A model generated the notes under the pieces. It was not told the DNA's origin. It searched no databases and saw nothing but the letters and a program-made list of their open reading frames with translations. From the NCBI RefSeq assembly GCF_023509015.1, contig NZ_CP094975.1, positions 6,441,501 to 6,505,500 on the forward strand: 64,000 nucleotides of DNA, given 5' to 3'. Of this stretch, positions 18,427-28,754 are shown one piece after another (positions within the stretch are counted from its first letter, which is position 1; the number at the start of each line of letters is the position of its first letter). Source of the DNA: Pseudomonas abieticivorans. GTDB taxonomy: Bacteria > Pseudomonadota > Gammaproteobacteria > Pseudomonadales > Pseudomonadaceae. The position numbers were made by a program, and so were the translations under genes.

Positions 18427-18462
18427 GCACAGGCTTGGTGCTGGGCACAGGCTTGGTGCTGG
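18427..18462. repeat. Perfect 18-bp tandem duplication
   Basis: GCACAGGCTTGGTGCTGG occurs twice head to tail (18427-18444, 18445-18462), between the hydrolase terminator and the amidohydrolase ATG. Probably a slippage product; it may affect the amidohydrolase leader. Confidence 0.9.
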
Positions 18463-18488
18463 GTTTAGTTGAAAAACACTCCAATCAT

Positions 18489-18530
18489 AAAAAAGTGGCT
18501 GGCCAACATCGGCAGGACGCTGCCAGCCAC
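18489..18530 (-). terminator. Rho-independent terminator after alpha/beta hydrolase
   Basis: GTGGCTGGC (18495-18503) pairs with GCCAGCCAC (18522-18530); in the minus direction a six-T run follows (18494-18489). It sits 5 bp after the hydrolase stop, so the amidohydrolase beyond needs read-through or its own promoter. Confidence 0.85.
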
Positions 18531-18535
18531 AAAGG

Positions 18536-19321
18536 TCATTTCAATGCGCTGTAAAAAGCCTTCAGCTCGCTTACGCACGCCTGGGGTTTTTCAAAGGTAG
18601 TCCAGTGGCCACACCCTTCAAAGACCACCACCCGGGCATCGGCCAGACGGTCGGCGTAAGCCTGCACGTTGGCGGCGGGAGCAACGCCATCCTGGTCACC
18701 GGTCACCAGCAATACCGGCGCTTGAATGGCCCCTGCATCTGCCGGCTGAGCCTTTGCCAGTGCCGCGCAACTCTGGCCATAACCTTCTGGGGTCTGGCGC
18801 ATGATGGCTTCGCGCACCAATGCCAGTACGGCCGGTTGCTGATCCTTGGTCTGCTGGCTGGTCGCCCCCTTCACGATCGCATCGGCGATCTCTTGCAGGG
18901 CTGGCAAGCCACCGCTCAGCGCTGACTCGGCGCGGGCCTGGATACCGGCACGGCCTGCGTCGGGGGGTGCCTGCAAGGGACCAAATAGCACCAGGCTGTT
19001 GACCCGGTCCGGGTGCCTGGCGGCAAAATGCGCCGCCACGATCGTGCCCATCGAATGCGCCACGACGTGCACCCGGTCGACATTCAAGGCTTCCAGCACC
19101 TGCTCTACCGCCTGCACATACACATCGATCGACAGCGCCGTGCTGCCCAAGGGCGAGCGGGCGCTGCCAGGCAAATCGAAACGGATCACTTGAAAGCCTT
19201 CGAAGGCTGGCAGTACCGGTGTCCAGGTGTTTGATGAACCGCCGAGGCCGTGAATACACAGGAGCGGGCTACCCTCCCCCGAGACCTCGACGGCGATGCC
19301 GTTGAGAATCTGCGTAGTCAC
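18536..19321 (-). CDS. Alpha/beta hydrolase (3-oxoadipate enol-lactonase-like)
   Basis: A 261-aa hydrolase with HGLGGSS oxyanion loop (24-30), nucleophile elbow AHSMG (88-92, Ser90) and catalytic His in CGHWTTFEKP near residue 240. It resembles PcaD/ring-fission-product hydrolases. Its ATG overlaps the stop of the FAH-family gene by 4 bp (ATGA), so translation is probably coupled. Likely cytoplasmic hydrolysis of a lactone, ester or C-C bond in a degradative route; substrate unknown. Confidence 0.87.
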   Translation of the reverse strand: MTTQILNGIAVEVSGEGSPLLCIHGLGGSSNTWTPVLPAFEGFQVIRFDLPGSARSPLGSTALSIDVYVQAVEQVLEALNVDRVHVVAHSMGTIVAAHFAARHPDRVNSLVLFGPLQAPPDAGRAGIQARAESALSGGLPALQEIADAIVKGATSQQTKDQQPAVLALVREAIMRQTPEGYGQSCAALAKAQPADAGAIQAPVLLVTGDQDGVAPAANVQAYADRLADARVVVFEGCGHWTTFEKPQACVSELKAFYSALK

Positions 19322-20199
19322 TCGGCCACCTCGTTTTCCAGTGCGCCAATGCCGGCGACTTCGATGCGCACCACATCACCACTTTGCAGGAAGCGCGGCG
19401 GGGTAAAGCCGATGCCCACGCCCACTGGCGTGCCGGTCACGATCACATCGCCGGGCTTGAGCTCGATACCAGCCGAGATCGTTTCGATCAGGGTCGGGAT
19501 GTCGAAAATCAGTTGGCCGATGTTGGAGTTCTGGCGCAGCTCGCCATTGACCCAGCACTGGATAGTTGCGTCTTCCACGTCCACTTCATCGGCCGTGGCA
19601 ATCCATGGGCCCATCGGGCAGAAGCCATCCAACGATTTGCCGAGGAACCACTGGCGGTGGTTTTTCTGTAGGTCACGGGCCGTCATGTCGTTGACGATGG
19701 TGTAGCCAAAAACGTGGCCATAGGCATCGGCCTTGGCGATACCGCGCCCCCCCTTGCCGATGATCACGGCAAATTCTGCTTCATAGTCCAGCTGGCTGGT
19801 CACATCGGCGTGGCGCGGGATTTTGTCGTTGGTGGCGATCACGGTGTCTGGGGTCTTGGTGAACACCACTGGAAACTCAGGGGCGATCTCGCCTTCCTTG
19901 GCACTGTGGTCGAAACCAGACTTGCTGAACTCGGCAGCGTGTTCATGGTAGTTCTTGCCCACACAGAACAGGTTGCGGCGTGGCAGGATCGGGGCCTTGA
20001 GGGTCACGCTTTCCAGGGCGGTCCCTTCACCGTGCGGTACCAGGTCGGACTTCAGGGTTGCCCATTCAAGAACCAATTGGTTCATGTCACCCTTGAAGCC
20101 GGAGATCAGCTCGGAAACCGGCCAAAATCGTTCGGTTTCACTGTTCACGAGTACCACGGACAGTTCACCGGCAGTGTTTTCGATGGTTGCGAATTTCAT
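19318..20199 (-). CDS. Fumarylacetoacetate hydrolase (FAH)-family enzyme
   Basis: A 293-aa member of the FAH/2-keto-4-pentenoate hydratase fold, with a short N-terminal domain and the metal-binding core from ~75 (FCVGKNYxEHAAEF, YEAEFAVIIGKGGRGI, DMTARDLQ, GDVIVTGTPVGVG). These enzymes hydrolyse C-C bonds next to a carbonyl, hydrate or decarboxylate. First gene of the leftward operon; its promoter faces the GntR gene at 20356. Confidence 0.9.
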   Translation of the reverse strand: MKFATIENTAGELSVVLVNSETERFWPVSELISGFKGDMNQLVLEWATLKSDLVPHGEGTALESVTLKAPILPRRNLFCVGKNYHEHAAEFSKSGFDHSAKEGEIAPEFPVVFTKTPDTVIATNDKIPRHADVTSQLDYEAEFAVIIGKGGRGIAKADAYGHVFGYTIVNDMTARDLQKNHRQWFLGKSLDGFCPMGPWIATADEVDVEDATIQCWVNGELRQNSNIGQLIFDIPTLIETISAGIELKPGDVIVTGTPVGVGIGFTPPRFLQSGDVVRIEVAGIGALENEVAE

Positions 20200-20293
20200 T
20201 GTTATTGGTCCTCTTAAGGTCTAACTTTGGTTCAACTGAAGCCGAATATAGGACCATAAAAGAACCATTGCAACCACTTTTTTGCAACGTAAG

Positions 20294-20303
20294 ACCAATT
20301 GGT
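20294..20303. promoter_or_regulatory. Candidate GntR operator, ACCAATTGGT palindrome
   Basis: A perfect 10-bp palindrome in the 156-bp divergent region between the FAH operon and the GntR gene. FadR-type regulators often bind TGGT/ACCA-type palindromes, so this is a reasonable site for the adjacent regulator. Its sequence differs from the ATGGGAT box. Confidence 0.5.
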
Positions 20304-20355
20304 ATATCTTCCACCCCATGACGTTGTTTAACCCTACAAAGCGAAGGTCCTTACG

Positions 20356-21066
20356 TTGAGCGAGATGGTGGCCCAAAAGTCCGTACGTGCCGATGGCGCG
20401 CGCAGCCTGGCCAAATACCTGGTGGAAGAGATCGAAAGTGGCCGGCTTGCGGCGGGCCACAAGCTGCCCGCCGAACGGGAGTTGAGCGAATCCTTCCAGG
20501 CCTCGCGCGGTTCGGTGCGCAGGGTACTGTCCAACCTCAAGGAAATGGGCCTGATTACCCAGACTGTCGGCAGTGGCACTTTTGTGTCCGACAACATTGG
20601 CAGCTTGATCCCAGCCGTCCAACCGCCTGCGCCGTCGAAAATCCAGACCAGCCCCGCCGAACTGATGGAGGCGCGGCTACTGATTGAAACGCAGATGCCG
20701 TCCCTGATCGTGCGGTACGCCACGGCGGCGGACTTCGAGCGCATGGATGAATGCATCACCCGTTCGGAAGCGGCAACCACCATCGAGGATTTCGAACACT
20801 GGGACGGCGCCTTGCACCAGGCGTTCGCCGAGGCAACCCACAACAGCTTCTTCCTGAAGATTCTGGAGTTGACCACCCTGGTGCGCGAGGAAGGCGAATG
20901 GGGCCGGTTGAAAAAAAACTCCCTGACACCGGAGCGGCGCACCCAGTACGAAGAGCAGCACCGGGCCATTGTCAGCGCCTTGCGTGATCGTGATGAGCGG
21001 CTGGGGCGGGAGTTGATCGAGGGGCATTTGTTGCAGGTGCAGCGCAACCTGTTTGGCCGTAACTAA
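20356..21066 (+). CDS. GntR/FCD-family transcriptional regulator
   Basis: A 236-aa FadR-subfamily regulator with winged helix at ~12-80 (LPAERELSESFQASRGSVRRVLSNLKE over two runs) and an FCD domain (~95-230) that retains a late His (IEGHLLQ), unlike the 15397 regulator. Start is either TTG 20356, with GAAGG 8 bp upstream, or ATG 20365, three codons on, which has only AGCGAG directly abutting it. Divergent from the FAH-hydrolase operon and probably its repressor; a likely ligand is a pathway intermediate. Confidence 0.87.
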   Translation: MSEMVAQKSVRADGARSLAKYLVEEIESGRLAAGHKLPAERELSESFQASRGSVRRVLSNLKEMGLITQTVGSGTFVSDNIGSLIPAVQPPAPSKIQTSPAELMEARLLIETQMPSLIVRYATAADFERMDECITRSEAATTIEDFEHWDGALHQAFAEATHNSFFLKILELTTLVREEGEWGRLKKNSLTPERRTQYEEQHRAIVSALRDRDERLGRELIEGHLLQVQRNLFGRN

Positions 21067-21107
21067 CACGGCGACCCGGCCGCAGATGTAAAAAGGCGGC
21101 GTTACCC

Positions 21108-21465
21108 TGTAGGAGCGGATTTATCCGCGAACAGCACGCCGTGGTTTTTCTGATACTCCATGGCGCCTGCTTCGCGGATGAATCCGCGCCTACAGACGAT
21201 CGCATAACCCCTGTAGGAGCGGATTTATCCGCGAACAGCACGCCGTGGTTTTTCTGATATTCCATGGCGCCTGCTTCGCGGATGAATCCGCGCCTACAGA
21301 CGATCGCATAACCCCTGTAGGAGCGGATTTATCCGCGAACAGCACACCGTGGTTCTTCTGATACTCCATGGCGCCTGCTTCGCGGATGAATCCGCGCCTA
21401 CAGACGATCGCATAACCCCTGTAGGAGCGGATTTATCCGCGAACAGAACACCGTGGTTTTTCTGG
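21108..21465. repeat. Tandem array of REP doublets, 104-bp period
   Basis: TGTAGGAGCGGATTTATCCG starts at 21108, 21212, 21316 and 21420, exactly 104 bp apart. Each unit also has the inverted mate TTCGCGGATGAATCCGCGCC and a nearly invariant spacer (CACGCCGTGG, GACGATCGCATAACCCC). About 3.4 units fit, ending a few bases before the guaB stop. Units differ at only a few bases, so expansion is recent. It separates the convergent gntR and guaB and may act as a transcript end. Confidence 0.93.
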
Positions 21466-21468
21466 CCA

Positions 21469-22953
<1,485 letters not shown>

Positions 22954-24177
22954 TCATGGCAGGGCCTCATCGAGGCCTTGTACTTCGCGGCGGATAAGAA
23001 AGGCCAACAGGGCCAGCACGACGACGCACAGGGCGTAGAACACGCCCCAACTGAAGTACGCCAGTGCTGGCGCGACCGCCATCAGGATCAGGGTGGTGAG
23101 CATTCGGCTGCTGCCGCACAGCACCGCGTAGTCCGTGGCCGACTGTTCCCTGGCCGACCACTTGAGGATCAGGCTGTAGATGATCACCGACAGCGCACTG
23201 CTGGCCGCGCCCTGTATCAAGGCCCACAACATCACCCCATCGGATAGCCCCTTGGCCAGCCCGAACACCGTGCCGCCAGCAGCAATGGCTGACAGCAGCA
23301 CCAACAAGGCCAGCGACTTGAGTGGCGCCATCAGTGTCAGCGCCGGAGCGGTGAGCACCGCCGCAACGGTATTGACCAGTGGCGCCAGCGTGCCCAGGCC
23401 CCAGCCGATCTGCGCCAGGGGCACGCCCATCTGCACCAGGATCGGACGCTGGAAATACACCAGTGAGATGGTCGCGCTGGTGGTCAGTGACAGCAACGCG
23501 ATCTGGCGCATGGCTCCCGGCCGGCGCAAGGTGACCCAGATGCTCGGCCGCAGAGATTGGGCCTGCCGAGGGTGATCGGCCCGGGTCAGGGCCAGCACCG
23601 GGAGCAGCGTCAACAGTGGTAAACCGGCGGTCAGCACAAAGGTGCCGGTCCAGCCCAGGCTGTCGAAACGCGCGACCAGCACGCCACCGCCGATCAACCC
23701 GCCCAGTGCCAACGCGGCGACTTTCAAGCCGGCAGCCAGTGCACGAAAGTGCGCGCCAATGATGTCCACCGCCAAAGCGTCCAAGGCCAGGTCCATGGTC
23801 GCCACGGCAAAGCAGATGGCCAGGCCCAGGGCAAACAGGCCGATCGCCGGCAGCCCCTCGCCAAACGCCACCACCAGCAGCAACAGCGAGCTGACACACT
23901 GAGAGGCGGCGATCCAGCCGATGCGCTGGCTTAGCCATGGCAGGCGTTTGCCGTCGATCACAGGGGCCCACAGGAAGGTCAGCCCGAACGGAATGTACAG
24001 CGCAATCACCCAGCCCATGGAGGCAAGATCGACGCCGCGGGACATGAGGATGGGTGGAATGCCGTACTCCAGCAAGCCGAAACACACCCCAAAAGACACG
24101 TACAGCACGCCAATGGCAAACAACACCCAGGCCGAGCGCAACGCTTGATGGGGGTCGGCACCCGGGGTCGTTAACAT
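22954..24177 (-). CDS. RhtX/FptX-type siderophore permease (MFS)
   Basis: A 407-aa inner-membrane MFS protein. The opening (VLYVSFGVCFGLLEYGIPPIL), MDLALDALAVDIIG in the middle and its position directly after a TonB receptor match the RhtX/FptX family, single-protein importers of ferric siderophores such as pyochelin and rhizobactin. ATG 24177 lies 4 bp after the receptor stop. It would move the chelate from periplasm to cytoplasm, where the reductase-like SIP (first intact gene of the operon) could release iron. AmpG-like function is an alternative. Confidence 0.8.
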   Translation of the reverse strand: MLTTPGADPHQALRSAWVLFAIGVLYVSFGVCFGLLEYGIPPILMSRGVDLASMGWVIALYIPFGLTFLWAPVIDGKRLPWLSQRIGWIAASQCVSSLLLLVVAFGEGLPAIGLFALGLAICFAVATMDLALDALAVDIIGAHFRALAAGLKVAALALGGLIGGGVLVARFDSLGWTGTFVLTAGLPLLTLLPVLALTRADHPRQAQSLRPSIWVTLRRPGAMRQIALLSLTTSATISLVYFQRPILVQMGVPLAQIGWGLGTLAPLVNTVAAVLTAPALTLMAPLKSLALLVLLSAIAAGGTVFGLAKGLSDGVMLWALIQGAASSALSVIIYSLILKWSAREQSATDYAVLCGSSRMLTTLILMAVAPALAYFSWGVFYALCVVVLALLAFLIRREVQGLDEALP

Positions 24178-24181
24178 GCGC

Positions 24182-26365
24182 TCACCAGGCATACTTGAGA
24201 CTCGCCACGGCGGTGCGCTCCTGACCATAAAAACAGCCGCCTGCCGAGAAGCACGAGGCCACGTAATGTTTATCGTTGAGGTTGTCGACGTTGACGGCTA
24301 CCGACCAGCCCCTGAGCACCGGCGCGGCTTTCTGCAGGTCGTAGCGCAGCGCAGCGTCGACCAAGGTGTAGGCGTCCACCGACAGGTCATTGCTGGTGTC
24401 GCCGTAGGACTTGCCGATGTGCCGCACACCGATGCCTGCGCTGACACCGTCCAGCGCCCCGCCAAAGGCGTAGTCCAACCAGGCTGAAGCCTGGCTGAGC
24501 GGCACCGACACCGGCCGATTGCCTTCATTGGCCTTGGTAGTGTCCTTGGTCACCTCAGGGTCGAGTACCGAATACCCAGCGACCAGGCTCAACTGCTCCG
24601 TCAGGTTGGCGTGCCCTTCAAGCTCCGCACCGCGTATGCGCACTTCACCGGTTTGCACGTAGTAAAAAGCATTGTCCGGGTCGGTGGTACGCACATCCTT
24701 TTGCTTGATCTGGAACGCCGACAGCGTAATGAAACTGTCCCAACCAACCGGCTGGTACTTCACACCCACTTCGTACTGCTCGCCTTTGGTGGGCTTGAAC
24801 GCCTGGCCCTGAGCATCGGTGCCCACCACCGGCTCGAAAGAGGTTGAGTAACTGGCGTAAGGCGACAGGCCGTTGTCGAACGCATATACCACGCCCAGCC
24901 GGCCCGTCAGGTCTTGATCCTTCTGCGAGCCGTGGCTGCCAGCCACCTTGTCTTCGGTGCGGGTCTTGGCCCAATCCTGTCGCAGCCCAGCCAGGAAGGT
25001 CCATTTACCTAATTCCATCTGGTCCTGCAGGTACAGCCCGGTTTGCTGGGGCTTTTGCACGGTATGGCTGCTCAGGGCCGGCAGGCCGGGGCTGCTGGCG
25101 TACACCGGGCTCAGGTAGTTGATGCCTGCCACGTCATACGAGCGGCCAAAGCGCATGCTTGACTTGGCCTCGTCGTATTCAAGGCCCAGCAGCAAGGTGT
25201 GTTGCAGTGCGCCGGTCGCGAACTGGCTCTGCAACTGGTTATCGACACTAAAACTTTGCTGTTTCTCGATGCTGTGGTCGGCCAGGCGATTGAGCTCGCC
25301 GGTGGTTGCCGAATATGGGTTGGTGTAGTTGACCATGTACCCTTTGTATTCAGCGTTCAGGTCCATGTAACGAGTGTTCTGGCGAAACGTCCAGGTGTCG
25401 TTGAAGCGATGCTCGAACTGGTAGCCGAACAGGGTCTGTTCGCGATCATAGGCGTCCACCGAGGGTTCGCCGGGGTTGAAGTGCCGGGATATCTTGCCGC
25501 TTGAACTGCCCAGCACCGAACCCTGGGCCGGTACCCAACCGGTGTAGTAACTGGAGGGGTCCTTTTGATAGCTGGCCAGCAGGGTTAAAGAGGTGTCGTC
25601 ATTCGGCCGCCAGGTCAGGCTCGGGGCGATCGCCACGCGCTGCTCTTCGGTGTGGTCGATCTGCGTGTCGGCGCGCCGGCTCATGCCGGTCAGGCGGTAG
25701 CTCCACACGCCCTCCTCGTCCAGCGGACCGGAGAAGTCCGCCGCCACCTGTTTTTCGCCACGGCTACCGGCCTGTACCTGGACTTCATGCAGGGGGGTGT
25801 CGGTGGGGCGCTTGCTGACCATGTTGACCACCCCGCCGGGGCTGGCCTGGCCATACAGTACCGACGCCGGGCCCTTGAGCACGTCGACGCGCTCCAACAG
25901 GTAGGCGTCGACTGCCGGTGTCGCCAGGTATTGCCCCGATTGCAGCGGCAAACCGTCGAGCAGTTTGGAAAAATTGGCCAGGCCGCCAAAACCACCGAAG
26001 CCGCGGATAAACAAGCCATCGAACAACCCGTCGGCCCGCGCGTCGGCGAACACCCCCGGGGTGTATTTCAGCGCCTGGGCAACGGTCTGCGCATTTTGCT
26101 GGTCCATCTGCGTGCGGCCCACCACCGAAATACTCTGGGGTACCTTGGCCATATCGGTATCGGTCTTGCTACCGGTTGCAGAGCGCGTGGCCACCACCCC
26201 GTCCACCGTGGACGTCGGTGTTTGCGCAGAGCCCTGGATCTGCACGTCCTCAAGCACCAATGTCGCCGGCGCCGTGCTGCTGCCGCCTTGTTCGGCCAAC
26301 GCCAAGGGTGAACCCAGAACGAGCGCGAACGAAAGTCCGCCGATGGTCGTGCACCGGTTATCCAT
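24182..26365 (-). CDS. TonB-dependent siderophore receptor
   Basis: A 727-aa outer membrane receptor. Signal peptide to ~24 (SPLALAEQ), a TonB-box-like TLVLEDVQI near 35-43, plug domain ~65-175 (VPQSISVVGRTQMDQQ, YTPGVFADARADG, VDVLKGPASVLYGQASPGG) and a 22-strand barrel ending SLKYAW. No extra N-terminal signalling domain, so it does not feed a sigma/anti-sigma system. FhuA/FptA-like in layout. Ligand unknown. Starts 33 bp after the SIP gene in the same operon. Confidence 0.92.
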   Translation of the reverse strand: MDNRCTTIGGLSFALVLGSPLALAEQGGSSTAPATLVLEDVQIQGSAQTPTSTVDGVVATRSATGSKTDTDMAKVPQSISVVGRTQMDQQNAQTVAQALKYTPGVFADARADGLFDGLFIRGFGGFGGLANFSKLLDGLPLQSGQYLATPAVDAYLLERVDVLKGPASVLYGQASPGGVVNMVSKRPTDTPLHEVQVQAGSRGEKQVAADFSGPLDEEGVWSYRLTGMSRRADTQIDHTEEQRVAIAPSLTWRPNDDTSLTLLASYQKDPSSYYTGWVPAQGSVLGSSSGKISRHFNPGEPSVDAYDREQTLFGYQFEHRFNDTWTFRQNTRYMDLNAEYKGYMVNYTNPYSATTGELNRLADHSIEKQQSFSVDNQLQSQFATGALQHTLLLGLEYDEAKSSMRFGRSYDVAGINYLSPVYASSPGLPALSSHTVQKPQQTGLYLQDQMELGKWTFLAGLRQDWAKTRTEDKVAGSHGSQKDQDLTGRLGVVYAFDNGLSPYASYSTSFEPVVGTDAQGQAFKPTKGEQYEVGVKYQPVGWDSFITLSAFQIKQKDVRTTDPDNAFYYVQTGEVRIRGAELEGHANLTEQLSLVAGYSVLDPEVTKDTTKANEGNRPVSVPLSQASAWLDYAFGGALDGVSAGIGVRHIGKSYGDTSNDLSVDAYTLVDAALRYDLQKAAPVLRGWSVAVNVDNLNDKHYVASCFSAGGCFYGQERTAVASLKYAW

Positions 26366-26398
26366 GTGTAGGTTCCGTGAAGGGGTGAAGTAAAAGGG

Positions 26399-27574
26399 TT
26401 AGCCGGCCGCCAGGTCGCGGTGGTCTTGCTCACCCCGCTTCCAATAGCCAGCAGCGTGCACCCGGCCCAACTCAAACCCGCGATCACGCAGCAGTTGGGT
26501 GCGGATGGCGCGAATGGTGCTGGCTTCGGCGGCAATCCAGGCGTCGCCGCTGCGTACCGGCAACGGGCTGTAGCGCAGCACTTCGGCCAACGTCTCGGCA
26601 GGTTGGTCGGCCGAACCGTTGCGGTAAATCCAGCGCACCTTCACCCGGGGTTGCACGGCCAGGAACTGCCGTTCGGTCTCGTCCGCCACTTCAATGAACA
26701 CCTGCACCTGCAAGTGCGCCGGCAGTTGGCAGACAATCGCGGCGATCGCCGGCAAGCCGGTGTCGTCACAGGCCAGCAGCAGCCACGATTTTTCGTCCAC
26801 GCCCTTGAAGCCGCCGCGCGGCCCGGCGATCTGTAGCTCATCGCCCACCTGTGCCCGTAGCGCCCAGTCAGACATCGGGCCACCTTCATGCAGGGCAATA
26901 TCAAAGGTCAGCTCTTTCTTGACCGTATCAAAATCACGAATCGTGAATGCCCGGCCAATCTGCTGCTCCGTTGGGCCTGGCAAAAACACCTTGATCCACT
27001 GGGCTGGCAGATCCACCGCAAAGCTTTTCAACGAGTAGCCTCCCAACACGATGCGGCGTACGCGCGGCGTGGGCGCATGAAGCGCAAGCACCTTGACCCG
27101 GCGCATGGAGCTTTCGCCTTGAAATGGCAGGATCTTGGACGTCATGGGCGGCAGCGCCTTGCCATTTTGCAAGGTGGCGCGGGTTTTCATCGGCAAGCCT
27201 GCGCGGCGCAGCGCGGTACCGCAGGTGTCTACCAGGCTTTTGAGTACGGCGGGCAAGCCATCCTCGACATCCGGCAGCGCATTGCTGGCTTTGCGCGAGG
27301 CGTTGCCCAACGCGGCCAGCAGATTCAGTTCGTCGCGCGACACGAAGGGTGACAGCGGGCCGAGCAGATCAAAGCCAGGGTCGGCTTGCATGATGGTTTC
27401 TATCAGGCTGTTGAAGGCGAACACCTGAGAGGAGCCGAAGCCCATCTCCTCAAGAAAAAATCCGGCCTGCGCCGGCCAATTGTCGTTCCAGTTCATCGCT
27501 CGCAAGGCGCGCAGCAGGCGTTGTTCGACCGGGGAACACTGGTTGATGGAGAAAATCACTCGGCTCATGTTCAT
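26399..27574 (-). CDS. Siderophore-interacting FAD reductase with N-terminal extension
   Basis: A 391-aa protein. The C-terminal ~240 residues are a ViuB/SIP ferric-siderophore reductase: FAD-binding beta-barrel with GRAFTIRDFD, nucleotide domain with LLACDDTGLPAIAAI, WIAAEAS and the terminal AAGYWKRGE. The N-terminal ~145 residues are a helical extension I cannot assign. The ATG at 27574 overlaps the stop of the upstream gntR remnant as ATGA, which favours this start over 27568 and implies translational coupling in the ancestral operon. Function: reduce or release iron from the imported chelate. Confidence 0.85.
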   Translation of the reverse strand: MNMSRVIFSINQCSPVEQRLLRALRAMNWNDNWPAQAGFFLEEMGFGSSQVFAFNSLIETIMQADPGFDLLGPLSPFVSRDELNLLAALGNASRKASNALPDVEDGLPAVLKSLVDTCGTALRRAGLPMKTRATLQNGKALPPMTSKILPFQGESSMRRVKVLALHAPTPRVRRIVLGGYSLKSFAVDLPAQWIKVFLPGPTEQQIGRAFTIRDFDTVKKELTFDIALHEGGPMSDWALRAQVGDELQIAGPRGGFKGVDEKSWLLLACDDTGLPAIAAIVCQLPAHLQVQVFIEVADETERQFLAVQPRVKVRWIYRNGSADQPAETLAEVLRYSPLPVRSGDAWIAAEASTIRAIRTQLLRDRGFELGRVHAAGYWKRGEQDHRDLAAG

Positions 27575-27883
27575 ACCCACAAAGTGGCAGGGTGAGAGGA
27601 CGCCCTGCTGCGTTGCAGCTGCAGGCGTGAAAGGCTGTCGATCATCGGCGGCAGCATCGCGTGGGCCGCGCTGGCCGCCCCCACTTCATCGCCAATTGAC
27701 CAGGAAGCGGAGCGCGTCGCGCACGGTGTAGCGCGCGCCGCCGAACTGCTCCACCAACGCACTTTCACTGGGCAGGCGGTCACCGCTTTTCCAACTACGG
27801 TCGCTGATTTGCGCACGAGTGGCATCGATGGTCGAAGCGACGCAGGAGCGCTGCGAGGGGGGCGAAACATTGATCAATTGCAT
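27571..27883 (-). pseudogene. GntR/FCD regulator with large internal deletion
   Basis: From ATG 27883 the frame encodes a wHTH closely like gntR 15397 (STIDAxRxxIxxRxWKxGxxxPxExxLVEQF), then stops after 65 residues (VNWR, stop at 27686). From the junction a second frame gives the FCD end, IGDEVGAASAAHAMLPPMID, ending at 27571, aligned to AGDEEAAALAARNMLNPLIE of the intact gene. About 140-150 codons between are missing and the two ends are out of frame, so no functional repressor is made. The remaining wHTH lacks its wing. Box c lies just upstream. Confidence 0.85.
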
Positions 27884-27910
27884 GAAGGTTGACCGCACGG
27901 TGGTGACGAC

Positions 27911-27950
27911 ATGGGACGATCCTAACATCCCATGTTTGTCGACGCAATGA
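27911..27950 (-). promoter_or_regulatory. Shared promoter/operator box, copy c (siderophore/guaB operon)
   Basis: On the minus strand TCATTGC (27950-27944), 10 bp, then ATGGGATGTTAGGATCG running on to TCCCAT at 27911. -35 TTGCGT (27947-27942), 17-bp spacer, -10 TAGGAT (27924-27919): identical geometry to box a. Here the site is a 23-bp interrupted palindrome, ATGGGA-N11-TCCCAT, which suggests the full operator form. It drives the gntR remnant, SIP, receptor, permease and guaB. Confidence 0.78.
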
Positions 27951-28076
27951 GATTGATTCTTAAAGGTATAAAACCGCCAAGTCTCCCTCCTCTACAGGGT
28001 AGCAATGGTAAAGAGGCCCATAATCAGAGAAAATAGACCCTTGAGTCCATCACCCTCCCAGAGTCTTCATTCGCCT

Positions 28077-28724
28077 ATGCCCACCGCCGCACCGTCGCTG
28101 TTCGATGAACTGCTTTCGCCTGGCAATAGCCCCTCCAAGCAGGACGCTATTCTGGCCGCCGCTGGGCGTATGTTCATCCAGCACGGCTTCGAAGGCAGCA
28201 GCATGGAGTTGATTGCCAAGGCTGCCGGGGTGGCCAGGCAAACCCTGTACAACCGCTTTCCAGAGGGCAAGGAGTCATTGTTCGGCGCGGTCGCCGAACG
28301 CATGTGGCGGGCCTTTCCGGTCATGGAGATTGCCAGCGACGAATCCGCCCTGGCAGACCCGCAAGCCGGCTTGCTGAAGATTGGCCGTGGCGTAGCCGAG
28401 TTCTGGTCGCCGCCCTTGGCCGTGGATTTTTTGCGCATGGTGATTGCCGAAGGGCCCCGCTTCCCAGCGCTCACCCGGCGCTTCTTTGAAGTGGGCAAGA
28501 CGCCCGCCGTGAGCGCCGTGCGCAATTACATCGCCGAACTGGGCCGCCGCGGCACTTTGGCCATTACCGATCCCGACCTTGCCGCCCAGCAGTTTCTGGG
28601 CATGATCGACGAAACCGTGCTCTGGGTGCGCGTGATGGGCGACAGCACCGCCCTCACCCCTGCCAAAGCCGAGCAAGTGGTGCAACAGGCGGTCGCGATC
28701 TTCCTGGGGTTTTATCGCCGCTGA
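28077..28724 (+). CDS. TetR/AcrR-family regulator
   Basis: A 215-aa TetR protein from ATG 28077 (an upstream ATG at 28005 would add 24 low-complexity residues; neither has a strong ribosome site). HTH at ~20-65: AAGRMFIQHGFEGSSMELIAKAAGVARQTLYNRF across two runs, followed by a helical ligand domain of the AefR/TetR_C-7 style. Divergent from the siderophore operon and upstream of the 141-aa gene. Its target is not evident; possible sites are in 27951-28076. Confidence 0.85.
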   Translation: MPTAAPSLFDELLSPGNSPSKQDAILAAAGRMFIQHGFEGSSMELIAKAAGVARQTLYNRFPEGKESLFGAVAERMWRAFPVMEIASDESALADPQAGLLKIGRGVAEFWSPPLAVDFLRMVIAEGPRFPALTRRFFEVGKTPAVSAVRNYIAELGRRGTLAITDPDLAAQQFLGMIDETVLWVRVMGDSTALTPAKAEQVVQQAVAIFLGFYRR

Positions 28725-28754
28725 AACTCGGCATCGGTCAACTGAGAATATTTC

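Noticed and set aside
21108..21465. CRISPR array
   Set aside because: Repeats are 104 bp with internal palindromes and near-identical spacers; REP doublets explain them, and no cas gene is present.
27686..27928. Functional small HTH protein
   Set aside because: Ends before the wing and a matching FCD end follows in another frame, so deletion of a full regulator is the simpler view.
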